Shown: positions 27,945-35,870 of the stretch, piece after piece
Position numbering within the stretch: the first letter of the stretch is position 1
Layout of the letters: the number at the start of each line of letters is the position of its first letter
DNA from: Ferruginibacter sp.
Lineage (GTDB): Bacteria; Bacteroidota; Bacteroidia; Chitinophagales; Chitinophagaceae
DNA length: 64,000 bases
Direction of reading: 5' to 3'
Assembly: GCA_028288705.1 (NCBI GenBank)
Contig: JAQBNH010000003.1
Location: 364,655 to 428,654 of the forward strand
The notes under the pieces: generated by a model
Database searches by the model: none
Seen by the model: only the letters and a program-made list of their open reading frames with translations
Told to the model about the DNA's origin: nothing
Position numbers and translations under genes: made by a program

Positions 27945-28196
27945 TGCTTATGCTGTTAAAAGCGATGATAGCAAAAAACCAAGATCCAAAACCTACCAAA
28001 AACCGAAAAAAACCAATGTCCTGCTTATGCCTTAACAAGCGATGATAGCAAAAACCCGGAATCCAAACCGAACGAAAACCAAAAAAACCAATGTCCTGCT
28101 TATGCTGTAAAAAGCGATGATAGCAAAACCAGTGTTCTTGTTCTTAAAAAGTTAGCCAATATCCTGCCTATGCTCCTAACCAGGGCGACGATGGCG
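27945..28196 (+). repeat. Four-hairpin repeat array of RNA copy 1
   Basis: Units with core TGCYTATGC, a variable apical part and GCGAYGATRGC recur at 77, 75 and 68 base intervals. Apical stems differ (GCT/AGC; CCT-AACC-AGG in the last unit) but pairing is kept. The nonamer CCAATATCC or CCAATGTCC directly abuts each unit. Confidence 0.8.
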
Positions 28197-28307
28197 AAAA
28201 ACCAGGCAAACTGAAACCAGGATAATGTATTTTTTACCATATGGCTAGTCCAGAAGTAAATTCATTCCTGAAAAACCAACTCCCAAAATGTTGGTTTACA
28301 ACATTCA

Positions 28308-28354
28308 ACTTCCACAGCCTTTTGCAAACGCAAATCCTGTGGAAGTTTTTTTTT
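28308..28354 (+). terminator. Rho-independent terminator of RNA copy 1
   Basis: ACTTCCACAG (28308-28317) and CTGTGGAAGT (28337-28346) form a 10-bp stem, followed by nine T residues counting the last stem base. The homologous stem in copy 2 keeps pairing with different bases. Confidence 0.9.
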
Positions 28355-28807
28355 GCTATTTAGTGAGGAGTCACCGATTTACCGAAAAAAAATGATCTGC
28401 AGAGGTTGAAGCACAGCTGCTCCTGATAGTCCCAAATTTTACAACCCGGAAAAACCGGGACATAAACAGCCCTGGCAAAAACTACTGCCTAAGGTTAACG
28501 CGAAAACGATGAAGAAAAAAGGAACTCCTATATCAGGATTGAATGATTAAATAGCCGGCCCTGAAAAGATATAAGCCCATCGCGCAACTGGCTGAAAGCA
28601 AACTATTTCCGGTTAATCAGTCCGCTTTTTAACCATATCTGCTGGTGATCAGGTTCGTTGTTCTTTATTGGGGAATGTCATCGGCCCTGGTAATTCCAAA
28701 ACATAAAAACATAATCGTACAAACCACATAAAATCAGCATATGAAGCAACTACAGTTCCCATAAAAATGGCTCGCCCGTTTTTCTACGTATCCCCCGAAA
28801 CCCTTGT
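28355..28807. other. Spacer between the two RNA copies, no gene seen
   Basis: About 450 bases without a credible protein frame: only frames of 13, 18 and 34 codons on the plus strand, without start-site support. No repeat of the flanking RNA units, no tRNA-like fold and no clear promoter were seen. The last 40 bases show some likeness to the sequence just after the CBS-like stop (27523-27558), so the duplicated block probably begins there. Confidence 0.5.
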
Positions 28808-28843
28808 AAATGCTGTGTTCCAAGTGAATACAGCATTTTTTTT
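28808..28843 (+). terminator. Terminator-like hairpin upstream of RNA copy 2
   Basis: AAATGCTGT (28808-28816) and ACAGCATTT (28830-28838) pair over 9 bp, with a T-run to 28843. It is the counterpart of the hairpin at 27559; no gene lies in front of it, so it is either a duplication relic or an insulator of the RNA promoter. Confidence 0.75.
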
Positions 28844-28956
28844 ACAGGCTTTTTCCTGTCGTTTATCGTAAATCTACGCTCTGCTAAAACGTAACATCCC
28901 CCCAAATTATCGGTGTTTTGTACGATTTTACACGTAATTACTCCAACCCAAAAATA

Positions 28957-29001
28957 GAGCAATAACGCTCTTGCCGAATGTGTCAAACGAACGCATCTTT
29001 G
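28957..29001 (+). promoter_or_regulatory. Promoter of structured RNA copy 2
   Basis: TTG (28971-28973), 20 bases, then CATCTTTG (28994-29001); the dyad GAGC-AATAAC-GCTC (28957-28970) abuts the TTG. All three elements and their spacing equal those of copy 1. Confidence 0.75.
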
Positions 29002-29189
29002 TGTCAGAAGTTGATTGATATGTTGAAGTATCAATCATTGTCCAAGAATCCTGATAAACCAAACGAGTTATCCAATATCCAACAACTCGAAAGAAGAAAA
29101 ACCGTAAAATTCAATATCAGTCAACTTCTACTTTTAAAACTTAGTTCTTAAAATATTATATCCAGCGAAAGACCACTGAAACCAAATCC

Positions 29190-29432
29190 TGCTTATGCCG
29201 TAAAAAGCGATGATAGCAAAAAACCAGTCCTGATCCGAAGAAAACCAAACCAATGTCCTGCTTATGCTGTAAAAAGCGACGATAGCAAAAACCGAAGATC
29301 CAAACCGAACGAAAACTAAAAAAACCAATGTCCTGCCTATGCTGCTAACCACGGCGATGATGGCAAAAACTGTCCAATGTCCGTTTAAACAAAATGATCT
29401 TTGCCTATGCTCCTGACCAGGGCGATCATGGC
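29190..29432 (+). repeat. Four-hairpin repeat array of RNA copy 2
   Basis: Same unit as in copy 1, at intervals of 69, 75 and 68 bases. Units 1 and 2 have GCT/AGC and units 3 and 4 GCC/GGC outer stems; unit 4 has a CCT-GACC-AGG apical stem. CCAATGTCC precedes units 2 and 3, and a further copy (29374-29382) stands without an abutting hairpin. Confidence 0.78.
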
Positions 29433-29547
29433 TAAAGACTAGTAACACACTGAAACCAGGATAAATTTTTATTTACTATATGGCTAGCCAGAAGTAAAAC
29501 CCAATCCTGAAAAACCAAAACGAGTGTACTAGCTGCTTTAAAATGTT

Positions 29548-29586
29548 GACTTCCATAAGGCCAAAACTTATGGAAGTCTTTTTTTT
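29548..29586 (+). terminator. Rho-independent terminator of RNA copy 2
   Basis: GACTTCCATAAG (29548-29559) and CTTATGGAAGTC (29567-29578) form a perfect 12-bp stem, followed by eight T residues. Confidence 0.92.
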
Positions 29587-29610
29587 GCCCATAAAGAATA
29601 GTTTTGCAGC

Positions 29611-30396
29611 ATGATCCTCCAGTCGACAGCCGAATTATCTTACACTCCTCAACGAATTATATCGGTCGTTCCATCGCAAACGGAATTACTATTCTCCCTG
29701 GGTTTAGAAGAGGAAACGATTGGCATAACAAAATTTTGTATTCATCCAAAAGCGTGGTTCCGCAGCAAAACCCGAATCGGCGGCACCAAAAAGCTGGATC
29801 TCGGGAAAATCCGCTCTTTACAGCCAGACCTGATCATTGCCAATAAGGAAGAAAATCTGCGGGAAGAGATTGAACCCCTCGCAACGGAGTTCCCGGTTTG
29901 GGTCACGGATATCAACGATTTAGCAGACGCCCTGCAGATGATCCGCGATGTTGGCGAACTCACCGGCAGAAAAGACGAGGCGCAAATCATCGTTACACAA
30001 ATTCAAACGAACTTTCAGCTACTGCTTCAAAAAAAACCAACTATTCGAACAGCTTATCTCATCTGGAAAGAACCTTACATGACCATTGGCGCGGATACGT
30101 TCATTCATGCGATGATGCAATTGGCCGGACTGGAAAATGTGTTTGCTGACAAAACACGTTACCCGGAAATTAGTATCGCAGCAATTAAAGAAGCGCGAAC
30201 CGATTTGCTGTTGCTCTCTTCCGAGCCCTTCCCTTTCTCTGAAAAACATCTGCACGAGCTGCAGGTGCTTCTCCCGGGTTGCAAAATTTTACTAGCCAAC
30301 GGCGAAATGTTCAGTTGGTATGGAAGCCGCTTAATCAACGCTCCCCAATATTTTTTGCAGCTTAGGAACCAAATTTCAGCAGTAAAAACTCTCTGA
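29611..30396 (+). CDS. BtuF-like helical-backbone metal/cobalamin receptor without signal peptide
   Basis: A 261-residue protein of the periplasmic-binding-protein class with a helical backbone (BtuF, FhuD type). The N-terminal lobe shows [20 protein letters not shown] and [20 protein letters not shown]; the C-terminal lobe has [20 protein letters not shown] and [20 protein letters not shown]. Such proteins bind cobalamin or iron chelates for ABC import. There is no signal peptide or lipobox at the ATG, so it may act in the cytoplasm or be mis-started; no in-frame upstream start within the terminator region looks better. No ABC transporter genes adjoin. It starts 25 bases after the terminator of RNA copy 2. 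Confidence 0.8.
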   Translation: MILQSTAELSYTPQRIISVVPSQTELLFSLGLEEETIGITKFCIHPKAWFRSKTRIGGTKKLDLGKIRSLQPDLIIANKEENLREEIEPLATEFPVWVTDINDLADALQMIRDVGELTGRKDEAQIIVTQIQTNFQLLLQKKPTIRTAYLIWKEPYMTIGADTFIHAMMQLAGLENVFADKTRYPEISIAAIKEARTDLLLLSSEPFPFSEKHLHELQVLLPGCKILLANGEMFSWYGSRLINAPQYFLQLRNQISAVKTL

Positions 30397-30418
30397 CCTA
30401 TTTAAGCCTTCACTTCCT

Positions 30419-30426
30419 TATTTTTG
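30419..30426 (+). promoter_or_regulatory. -7 promoter box for fbaB
   Basis: TATTTTTG fits TAnnTTTG and ends 16 bases before the fbaB ATG. No TTG at the usual distance was seen. Confidence 0.45.
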
Positions 30427-30442
30427 TAAAAAACCCACATTT

Positions 30443-31501
30443 ATGGCTGCTGATAAAATTGTACAGTTATTAGGCAACGATGCCGACAGTTTATTGAATC
30501 ACGAGTGTAAAACTATCTCTAAAAACGATATCCATCTTCCCTCACCCAATCATATTGAAGAAAGCTGGATCAATAGCAATCGAAGTAATCAAACCTTACG
30601 CAGCCTCCAGGCTTTGCTTGGTCACGGCCGCCTGGCTAATACCGGTTATGTCTCCATCCTTCCGGTAGACCAGGGCATTGAACATAGTGCAGGCGCATCT
30701 TTCGCACCCAATCCAATTTATTTCGATTCTGAAAATATTGTAAAACTGGCTATCGAAGGCGGTTGCAACGCGGTTGCCTGTACGTTTGGCGGACTTGGAA
30801 TTATTAGCCGTAAATATGCTCACCGCATCCCGATGATGGTGAAGATCAACCACAATGAATTTTTAAGCCTTCCGAATAAATTTGACCAGGTAATGTTTGG
30901 CCAGATCAAAGACGCCTGGAATATGGGCGCTGTTTCTGTCGGCGCAACAATTTACTGGGGCAGCGATGCCAGCACCAGGCAATTGCAGGAAGTAGCTACA
31001 GCTTTTTCTATGGCACATGAGCTGGGTATGGCAACAGTTCTTTGGTGTTACACGCGTAACAATGGCTTTAAAGTGGATGGTGTAGATTATCACACATCTG
31101 CAGATCTTACCGGACAGGCCAATCACCTCGGCGTTACATTACAGGCAGATATTATCAAACAAAAATTACCGACGAACAACGGCGGCTACCTGGCTACCAA
31201 GCACGGAAAAACGCATAAAGACGTGTACGAAAAATTATCGAGCGATCACCCCATCGACCTTACGCGTTACCAGATTGCCAACTGTTACATGGGCCGTGTT
31301 GGTTTGATCAACAGCGGTGGTGAAAGTAAAGGAGCTACTGATCTTGCAGAAGCGGTGACAACAGCAGTGATCAACAAACGTGCAGGCGGTATGGGCCTGA
31401 TCAGCGGGCGTAAAGCGTTCCAGAAACCATTGAAAGACGGTGTGGAATTATTAAATACAATCCAGGACGTTTACCTGGATAACAGCATCACTATCGCTTA
31501 A
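30443..31501 (+). CDS. fbaB: Class I fructose-bisphosphate aldolase
   Basis: FbaB splits fructose 1,6-bisphosphate into two triose phosphates in glycolysis and works in reverse in gluconeogenesis; it is the DhnA/FbaB type that uses a Schiff-base lysine. The 352-residue product shows [20 protein letters not shown] around residue 72, [47 protein letters not shown] and the C-terminal [16 protein letters not shown] phosphate-binding block. It is followed by accD, 58 bases later on the same strand, perhaps cotranscribed, linking central carbon flow to fatty-acid synthesis (inference). Confidence 0.94.
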   Translation: MAADKIVQLLGNDADSLLNHECKTISKNDIHLPSPNHIEESWINSNRSNQTLRSLQALLGHGRLANTGYVSILPVDQGIEHSAGASFAPNPIYFDSENIVKLAIEGGCNAVACTFGGLGIISRKYAHRIPMMVKINHNEFLSLPNKFDQVMFGQIKDAWNMGAVSVGATIYWGSDASTRQLQEVATAFSMAHELGMATVLWCYTRNNGFKVDGVDYHTSADLTGQANHLGVTLQADIIKQKLPTNNGGYLATKHGKTHKDVYEKLSSDHPIDLTRYQIANCYMGRVGLINSGGESKGATDLAEAVTTAVINKRAGGMGLISGRKAFQKPLKDGVELLNTIQDVYLDNSITIA

Positions 31502-31559
31502 TTATTGATCGTGCTGCTGGTGAAGATAACGGGCAGCAACAAACGATAAATATCAGATT

Positions 31560-32471
31560 ATGAGACAAGAAGAAGATTTTGACGCCAACCTTGCAGGTGA
31601 AGATGGTTTATCGGAAGAGACAAAGGCAAGTTGGTTCAAAAGAATTAAAAAAGGAATTCTTACTTCAACAAAAGATAAAAAAGACGCACCCGAAGGGCTT
31701 TGGTCTAAGTGCCCGAGTTGTAAATACACCTGTACGATTTCTGAACTTGCGGAAAATCTTTTCGTTTGTCCGAAATGCGAATACCATCACAGGATCGGCA
31801 GCGAGGAATATTTTGATATTCTATTTGATAACGGGGAATTCAAAGAACTCTTCGAAAACATCCGCTCAAAAGATTACCTCGGCTTTGTTGATTTAAAGCC
31901 TTACAAAGACAGGCTGAAAGACACTTATGCAAAAACGGATATTCACGATTCAATTACGGTAGCCCATGGTAAGATAAACAGCAATGACCTCGTGGTCGCC
32001 TGTATGGACTTCGAATTCATCGGCGGTAGCCTGGGGAGCGTGATGGGAGAAAAAATCTGCCGGGCATGTGACTACTGTATTGAACATAAGGTTCCGTTTA
32101 TGATCATCAACAAAAGCGGTGGCGCAAGGATGATGGAAAGCGCTTTTTCCCTGATGCAGCTCGCAAAAACTTCTGGCAAACTGACGCGGTTAAGCGAAGC
32201 GGGCATCCCTTATATTTCGCTATGCACGGATCCAACCTTTGGTGGAACAACCGCTTCTTTCGCGATGCTTGGCGATGTGATTTGCGCTGAACCCGACGCC
32301 CTGATTGGTTTTGCCGGACCGCGCGTCATTAAAGAAACCATTAAAAGAGATTTGCCCGAAGGATTCCAGCGCAGTGAATTCCTCCTCGAACATGGCTTTC
32401 TCGACTTGATCGTGCATCGTAAATCATTAAAAGATAAGCTGGGCAATTTGCTCATCCTTTTTAAAAATTAA
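31560..32471 (+). CDS. accD: Acetyl-CoA carboxylase carboxyltransferase subunit beta
   Basis: AccD forms, with AccA, the carboxyltransferase that makes malonyl-CoA for fatty-acid synthesis. The 303-residue protein has the four-cysteine zinc ribbon at about residues 51-73 ([14 protein letters not shown], then [13 protein letters not shown]) and the crotonase-like core: [58 protein letters not shown] and [20 protein letters not shown]. Length and motif order are normal. It is followed by a strong terminator. Confidence 0.97.
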   Translation: MRQEEDFDANLAGEDGLSEETKASWFKRIKKGILTSTKDKKDAPEGLWSKCPSCKYTCTISELAENLFVCPKCEYHHRIGSEEYFDILFDNGEFKELFENIRSKDYLGFVDLKPYKDRLKDTYAKTDIHDSITVAHGKINSNDLVVACMDFEFIGGSLGSVMGEKICRACDYCIEHKVPFMIINKSGGARMMESAFSLMQLAKTSGKLTRLSEAGIPYISLCTDPTFGGTTASFAMLGDVICAEPDALIGFAGPRVIKETIKRDLPEGFQRSEFLLEHGFLDLIVHRKSLKDKLGNLLILFKN

Positions 32472-32475
32472 AGAC

Positions 32476-32502
32476 AAAGCCGCAACATCTGCGGCTTTTT
32501 TT
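32476..32502 (+). terminator. Rho-independent terminator of accD
   Basis: AAAGCCGC (32476-32483) and GCGGCTTT (32491-32498) form an 8-bp stem, followed by a T-run to 32502. Confidence 0.9.
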
Positions 32503-32586
32503 ATGGAACGCCATTCATAAAAAAGGATAAGCGCATTAGTGCTGCCTGCCAGTTTCTCAATATATTTAACACCTAAATATTCATTC

Positions 32587-34977
32587 ATGCATAAATGCCT
32601 TACGGTCCTCGCCATTAGCCTATTTTCTTTTTCTGTGAACGCGCAGGAAACATTGGGAAAGTTAACTGTTGAAAAGATCATGCGTGATCCGAAATGGATC
32701 GGCAGTTCTCCTTCAGCACCGTTCTGGGGCAGCGATGGAAAGACCTTATATTTTTTCTGGAATCCTGATAAAGCACCTTCCGATTCCATTTATTATCTGG
32801 GCCCGGATCAAAAACCGGTAAAAGCATCTGTGCAACAAAAAAGAGAACTGATGGATGCAGATAATTTAGTGTACAATGTGAGCCGCGATGCTTACCTGTA
32901 CAGCAAGAACGGTGATATTTTTTATACTGAAGTGAAATCCGGCAAAACAAAACGCATCACGCAAACGGTGGAGGGTGAATCAAATCCCGTATTTAGTTTT
33001 AATGAAAAGCAGGTGGTATATAACCGCAATCAAAACTTGTTCGCATGGAATATCAGCACTGGCGAAACGACGCAACTTACCAACATCCGCACCGAACAAG
33101 GCTCTGGTGCACCGGGAACACGCGGCATTTCAACCAACGGAAAAGGAACGGGCAATCAACAGGAGGATTGGTTGAAAAATGACCAGTTGAAATATTTTGA
33201 GGTATTAAGGATGCGGAAAGAAAAACGCGAAGCGGCTGACCTGTACAATCAGCAGACAAAAACCAAAGAACTGCGGGCCATCAATCTGGATGATAAAAAT
33301 ATTCAGAGCCTGAATGTCAGTCCGGACGGGCGTTACGTGACTTACCGCCTTTCGCGGATGGGCGGCGGTAAAGCCACGATCATTCCTAGTTATGTAACAG
33401 AATCAGGCTTTACAACCGATATCAACGGGCGTACAAAAGTTGGTGCGGTGCAGGGAAGTTCTGAATTCTTTTTATACGATCGCCAAGCCGATACTGTCCT
33501 CACCGTGAAAACGGAAGGGCTGGAAGGGATAAAAGATCTCCCTGCTTTTTATAAAGATTATCCGAAGCAATCGGAAGAAAAAACAAAGAAAGCAGCTGCC
33601 AAAACCGTGACTGTTTTCGGCCCCTACTGGTCACCGAAAGGCAGCAATGCGATCCTGGAAATCCGCTCTCAGGATAATAAAGACCGCTGGATCATGCAAT
33701 GGCAACTTCCGGAAAACACACTGAAGCAAATCGATCATCAACATGATGAGGCCTGGATTGGGGGACCTAACGTGAGTTTCGGCGGTACCGGATGGATCAA
33801 CGACAATGAATTTTATTATCAATCAGAGAATACGGGTTACTCGCATTTGTACATCGCTGATCTGAATACCGGGAAAAGCCGTCAGCTCACCAAAGGAAAC
33901 TATGAAGTGCAGCAAGCTACGTTGAGCCATGACAAAAAATATTTTTATGTGATTACCAACGAGGTTCATCCGGGAGAACAACAATTTTACCGCCTGAATA
34001 TTTCCAGTGGAAAGACAGACCGCATTACAACCATGACGGGAGCCAACCAGGTAAGCATTTCACCGGATGAAAAGCAACTGGCGATATTATATTCTGCTCC
34101 AACAAAACCGTGGGAATTATACCTGCAGGAAAATAAACCCGGCAGTACCGCAAAGCAAATCACTTTCCAGGCGAGATCTGCGTTGTTTAATTCTTATGCC
34201 TGGCGGGAGCCGGAACTGATCAGTTTCAAAGCGGCAGATGGCGCGGATGTATATGCACGCGTTTATAAACCCGTAAATGCCGATGCAAGTAAACCAGCCG
34301 TCTTGTTTGTTCATGGTGCCGGTTACCTGCAGAACGCGCACAAATGGTGGAGTAGTTATTTCAGGGAATATATGTTCAACAATCTTTTAGCGGATAACGG
34401 TTATTATGTAATGGATATCGATTACCGCGGAAGTGCCGGCTATGGCCGCGATTGGCGCACGGGCATCTATCGTTTTATGGGCGGAAAAGATCTTACAGAT
34501 AACGTTGATGCTGTAAATTACCTGGTAAAAAATTATGGCGTGAATCCCGCGCATGTTGGCCTGTATGGCGGATCGTACGGCGGGTTTATTACGTTGATGG
34601 GTATGTTCACGAAGCCCGATGTTTTCGCGGCGGGAGCAGCCTTAAGGCCTGTTACAGATTGGGCGAATTATAACCATGGGTACACTTCCAACATTTTAAA
34701 TGAACCATTTAACGACAGCATCGCTTACCATAAAAGTTCACCTTTGTATTATGCCGAGGGTTTAAAAGGAAATTTATTGATCTGTCATGGAATGGTGGAT
34801 GTAAATGTTCATTTCCAGGACGCGGTAAAATTGAGCCAGCGGTTAATTGAGTTGGGAAAAGATAATTGGGAACTCGCTCCTTACCCGATGGAAGATCACG
34901 GTTTCGTGGAGCCCAGCAGTTGGACCGATGAATACAAAAGGATCTTTAAATTATTTGAAACCTCGTTAAAAAAATAA
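32587..34977 (+). CDS. S9 family (DPP IV-type) serine peptidase, exported
   Basis: A 796-residue exported peptidase. A signal peptide (MHKCLTVLAISLFSFSVNAQ) begins at the ATG at 32587; an upstream GTG at 32539 would bury it. Residues about 25-530 form the beta-propeller (repeats such as VSPDGRYVTYRLSRMGGGKA). The C-terminal alpha/beta hydrolase domain has the nucleophile in GLYGGSYGGFITLMG, the aspartate in CHGMVDVNVHFQDA and the histidine in MEDHGFVEPSSW, a complete triad. Like DPP IV and prolyl tripeptidyl peptidases it probably trims peptides in the periplasm. The stop overlaps the next start in TAATG. Confidence 0.92.
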   Translation: MHKCLTVLAISLFSFSVNAQETLGKLTVEKIMRDPKWIGSSPSAPFWGSDGKTLYFFWNPDKAPSDSIYYLGPDQKPVKASVQQKRELMDADNLVYNVSRDAYLYSKNGDIFYTEVKSGKTKRITQTVEGESNPVFSFNEKQVVYNRNQNLFAWNISTGETTQLTNIRTEQGSGAPGTRGISTNGKGTGNQQEDWLKNDQLKYFEVLRMRKEKREAADLYNQQTKTKELRAINLDDKNIQSLNVSPDGRYVTYRLSRMGGGKATIIPSYVTESGFTTDINGRTKVGAVQGSSEFFLYDRQADTVLTVKTEGLEGIKDLPAFYKDYPKQSEEKTKKAAAKTVTVFGPYWSPKGSNAILEIRSQDNKDRWIMQWQLPENTLKQIDHQHDEAWIGGPNVSFGGTGWINDNEFYYQSENTGYSHLYIADLNTGKSRQLTKGNYEVQQATLSHDKKYFYVITNEVHPGEQQFYRLNISSGKTDRITTMTGANQVSISPDEKQLAILYSAPTKPWELYLQENKPGSTAKQITFQARSALFNSYAWREPELISFKAADGADVYARVYKPVNADASKPAVLFVHGAGYLQNAHKWWSSYFREYMFNNLLADNGYYVMDIDYRGSAGYGRDWRTGIYRFMGGKDLTDNVDAVNYLVKNYGVNPAHVGLYGGSYGGFITLMGMFTKPDVFAAGAALRPVTDWANYNHGYTSNILNEPFNDSIAYHKSSPLYYAEGLKGNLLICHGMVDVNVHFQDAVKLSQRLIELGKDNWELAPYPMEDHGFVEPSSWTDEYKRIFKLFETSLKK

Positions 34978-35870
34978 TGGCCCGAACAGTTTTGATTACC
35001 GGCGCCAATGGTTTCGTAGGCCAATACTTGTCGCGAAAACTTGTACTGTTGGGCTTTCGCGTGATCGCTACGGGAAAGGGAAAGCAACGATTCAATATAG
35101 CATCGAAACGCTTCATTTATGAACCCCTGGATTTCACAATCGCGGAGGAGGTAACAATTCTTATGGAAAAATATCTACCTGATGTGATGCTGCATTCAGG
35201 TGCGATGAGTAAACCGGATGAATGTGAGCAGCGGCAGGAAGAAGCATTTCGGGTGAATGTAACCGGAACTAAATTGTTATTAGATGCCGGCGCGAAAATT
35301 AAAGCGCACTTTATCTTCCTTTCTACAGATTTCGTGTTTGATGGATTGGAGGGACCATACGATGAAGCAGCTACTTACTCTCCGGTTAACTATTACGGTA
35401 AAACGAAAGTTCTTGCTGAATCCGCCGTGAAAAATTATCCATTCACCTGGTCGATCGTGCGGACTTCATCGGTATACGGCGATCCCATGGGCACGCGCAA
35501 TAATCTTGTGACGCTGGTGAGGGAAAAACTGCTCGCCGGGGAGATGATGCATATTTTTGATGACCAGGTTCGTCGCCCAACATATGTTGAAGATCTCGTG
35601 GAAGGCATCACGGCCATTATCGAAAAAGCATCCTGTGGTGTTTTTCATCTTTGCGGGAAAGATGATATTACGATCTTCGGCCTTGCCATGCTCACTGCGA
35701 AACATCTTGGGTTAGATGTAAAACTTATCAAAGCAGTGCAGGCGGATAACTTCCCGCAGCCGGCGAAGCGCCCAGTGGATACGCGATTGAATACAGGTAA
35801 AGCAAAAAAAATCCTGGATTATTCACCCAGGAATTTAGCAACAGGAATTGCGTTATGTTTTCCGAATTAA
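34977..35870 (+). CDS. RfbD-like NAD(P)-dependent sugar reductase / SDR protein
   Basis: A 297-residue extended short-chain dehydrogenase. The nucleotide motif TGANGFVGQYLSRKL is at residues 7-22; HSGAMSKPDECEQRQEEAFR, LSTDFVFDGLEGPYDE and the catalytic YYGKTKVLAESAV follow, as in dTDP-4-dehydrorhamnose reductases. FDDQVRRPTYVEDLVEGI is the typical substrate-side segment. True RfbD is usually found with rfbA/B/C, which are absent, so the substrate is left open. Its ATG overlaps the stop of the S9 peptidase gene by one base, implying translational coupling. It ends next to the convergent hydroxylase operon. Confidence 0.85.
   Translation: MARTVLITGANGFVGQYLSRKLVLLGFRVIATGKGKQRFNIASKRFIYEPLDFTIAEEVTILMEKYLPDVMLHSGAMSKPDECEQRQEEAFRVNVTGTKLLLDAGAKIKAHFIFLSTDFVFDGLEGPYDEAATYSPVNYYGKTKVLAESAVKNYPFTWSIVRTSSVYGDPMGTRNNLVTLVREKLLAGEMMHIFDDQVRRPTYVEDLVEGITAIIEKASCGVFHLCGKDDITIFGLAMLTAKHLGLDVKLIKAVQADNFPQPAKRPVDTRLNTGKAKKILDYSPRNLATGIALCFPN

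Larger units (their letters stand above)
27756..28354 (+). ncRNA. Large structured non-coding RNA, copy 1 (about 600 nt)
   Basis: No protein frame spans this stretch. The predicted transcript starts at about 27756 and ends at the terminator T-run at 28354. Its 5' element AGAAGTTGATTGATA (27758-27772) can pair locally with TATCAATCA (27782-27790) or, over all 15 bases, with TATCAGTCAACTTCT (27867-27881). Four hairpins follow at 27945-27973, 28022-28050, 28097-28125 and 28165-28196, each preceded by CCAATRTCC and separated by A- and C-rich linkers. The outer stem is GCT/AGC in the first three and GCC/GGC in the fourth. A related copy lies at 29004-29586. I do not recognise it as a named RNA family. 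Confidence 0.78.
29004..29586 (+). ncRNA. Large structured non-coding RNA, copy 2 (about 580 nt)
   Basis: A diverged paralogue of the RNA at 27756-28354. The 5' element AGAAGTTGATTGATA (29006-29020) is unchanged, as are its local partner TATCAATCA (29029-29037) and distal partner TATCAGTCAACTTCT (29115-29129). Hairpins lie at 29190-29218, 29259-29287, 29334-29365 and 29402-29432; here the last two have GCC/GGC outer stems. A 3' segment (CTGAAACCAGGATAA, later ATATGGCTAG, CCAGAAGTAAA) is shared with copy 1 up to the terminator. Differences gather in loops and linkers, while stems are kept. The BtuF-like gene starts 25 bases after the terminator. Confidence 0.78.

Noticed and set aside
27945-28196. 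Possible CRISPR array
   Set aside because: Units vary in sequence with compensatory changes, intervals are uneven (68-77 bases), linkers are A- and C-rich and related to each other, and no cas genes are near.
28750-29034. Minus-strand reading frame of about 94 codons over the promoter of RNA copy 2
   Set aside because: It crosses the orphan terminator hairpin and the promoter, shows no domain and has no counterpart at copy 1.
29134-29448. Minus-strand reading frame of about 104 codons across the hairpins of RNA copy 2
   Set aside because: Its repeated peptide is only the antisense of the RNA repeats, copy 1 has no equivalent intact frame, and promoter and terminator point to the plus strand.
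29004-29610. Cobalamin riboswitch for the BtuF-like gene
   Set aside because: No B12-box-like sequence was seen, and a strong terminator separates the RNA from the gene; the same RNA also exists upstream without such a gene.
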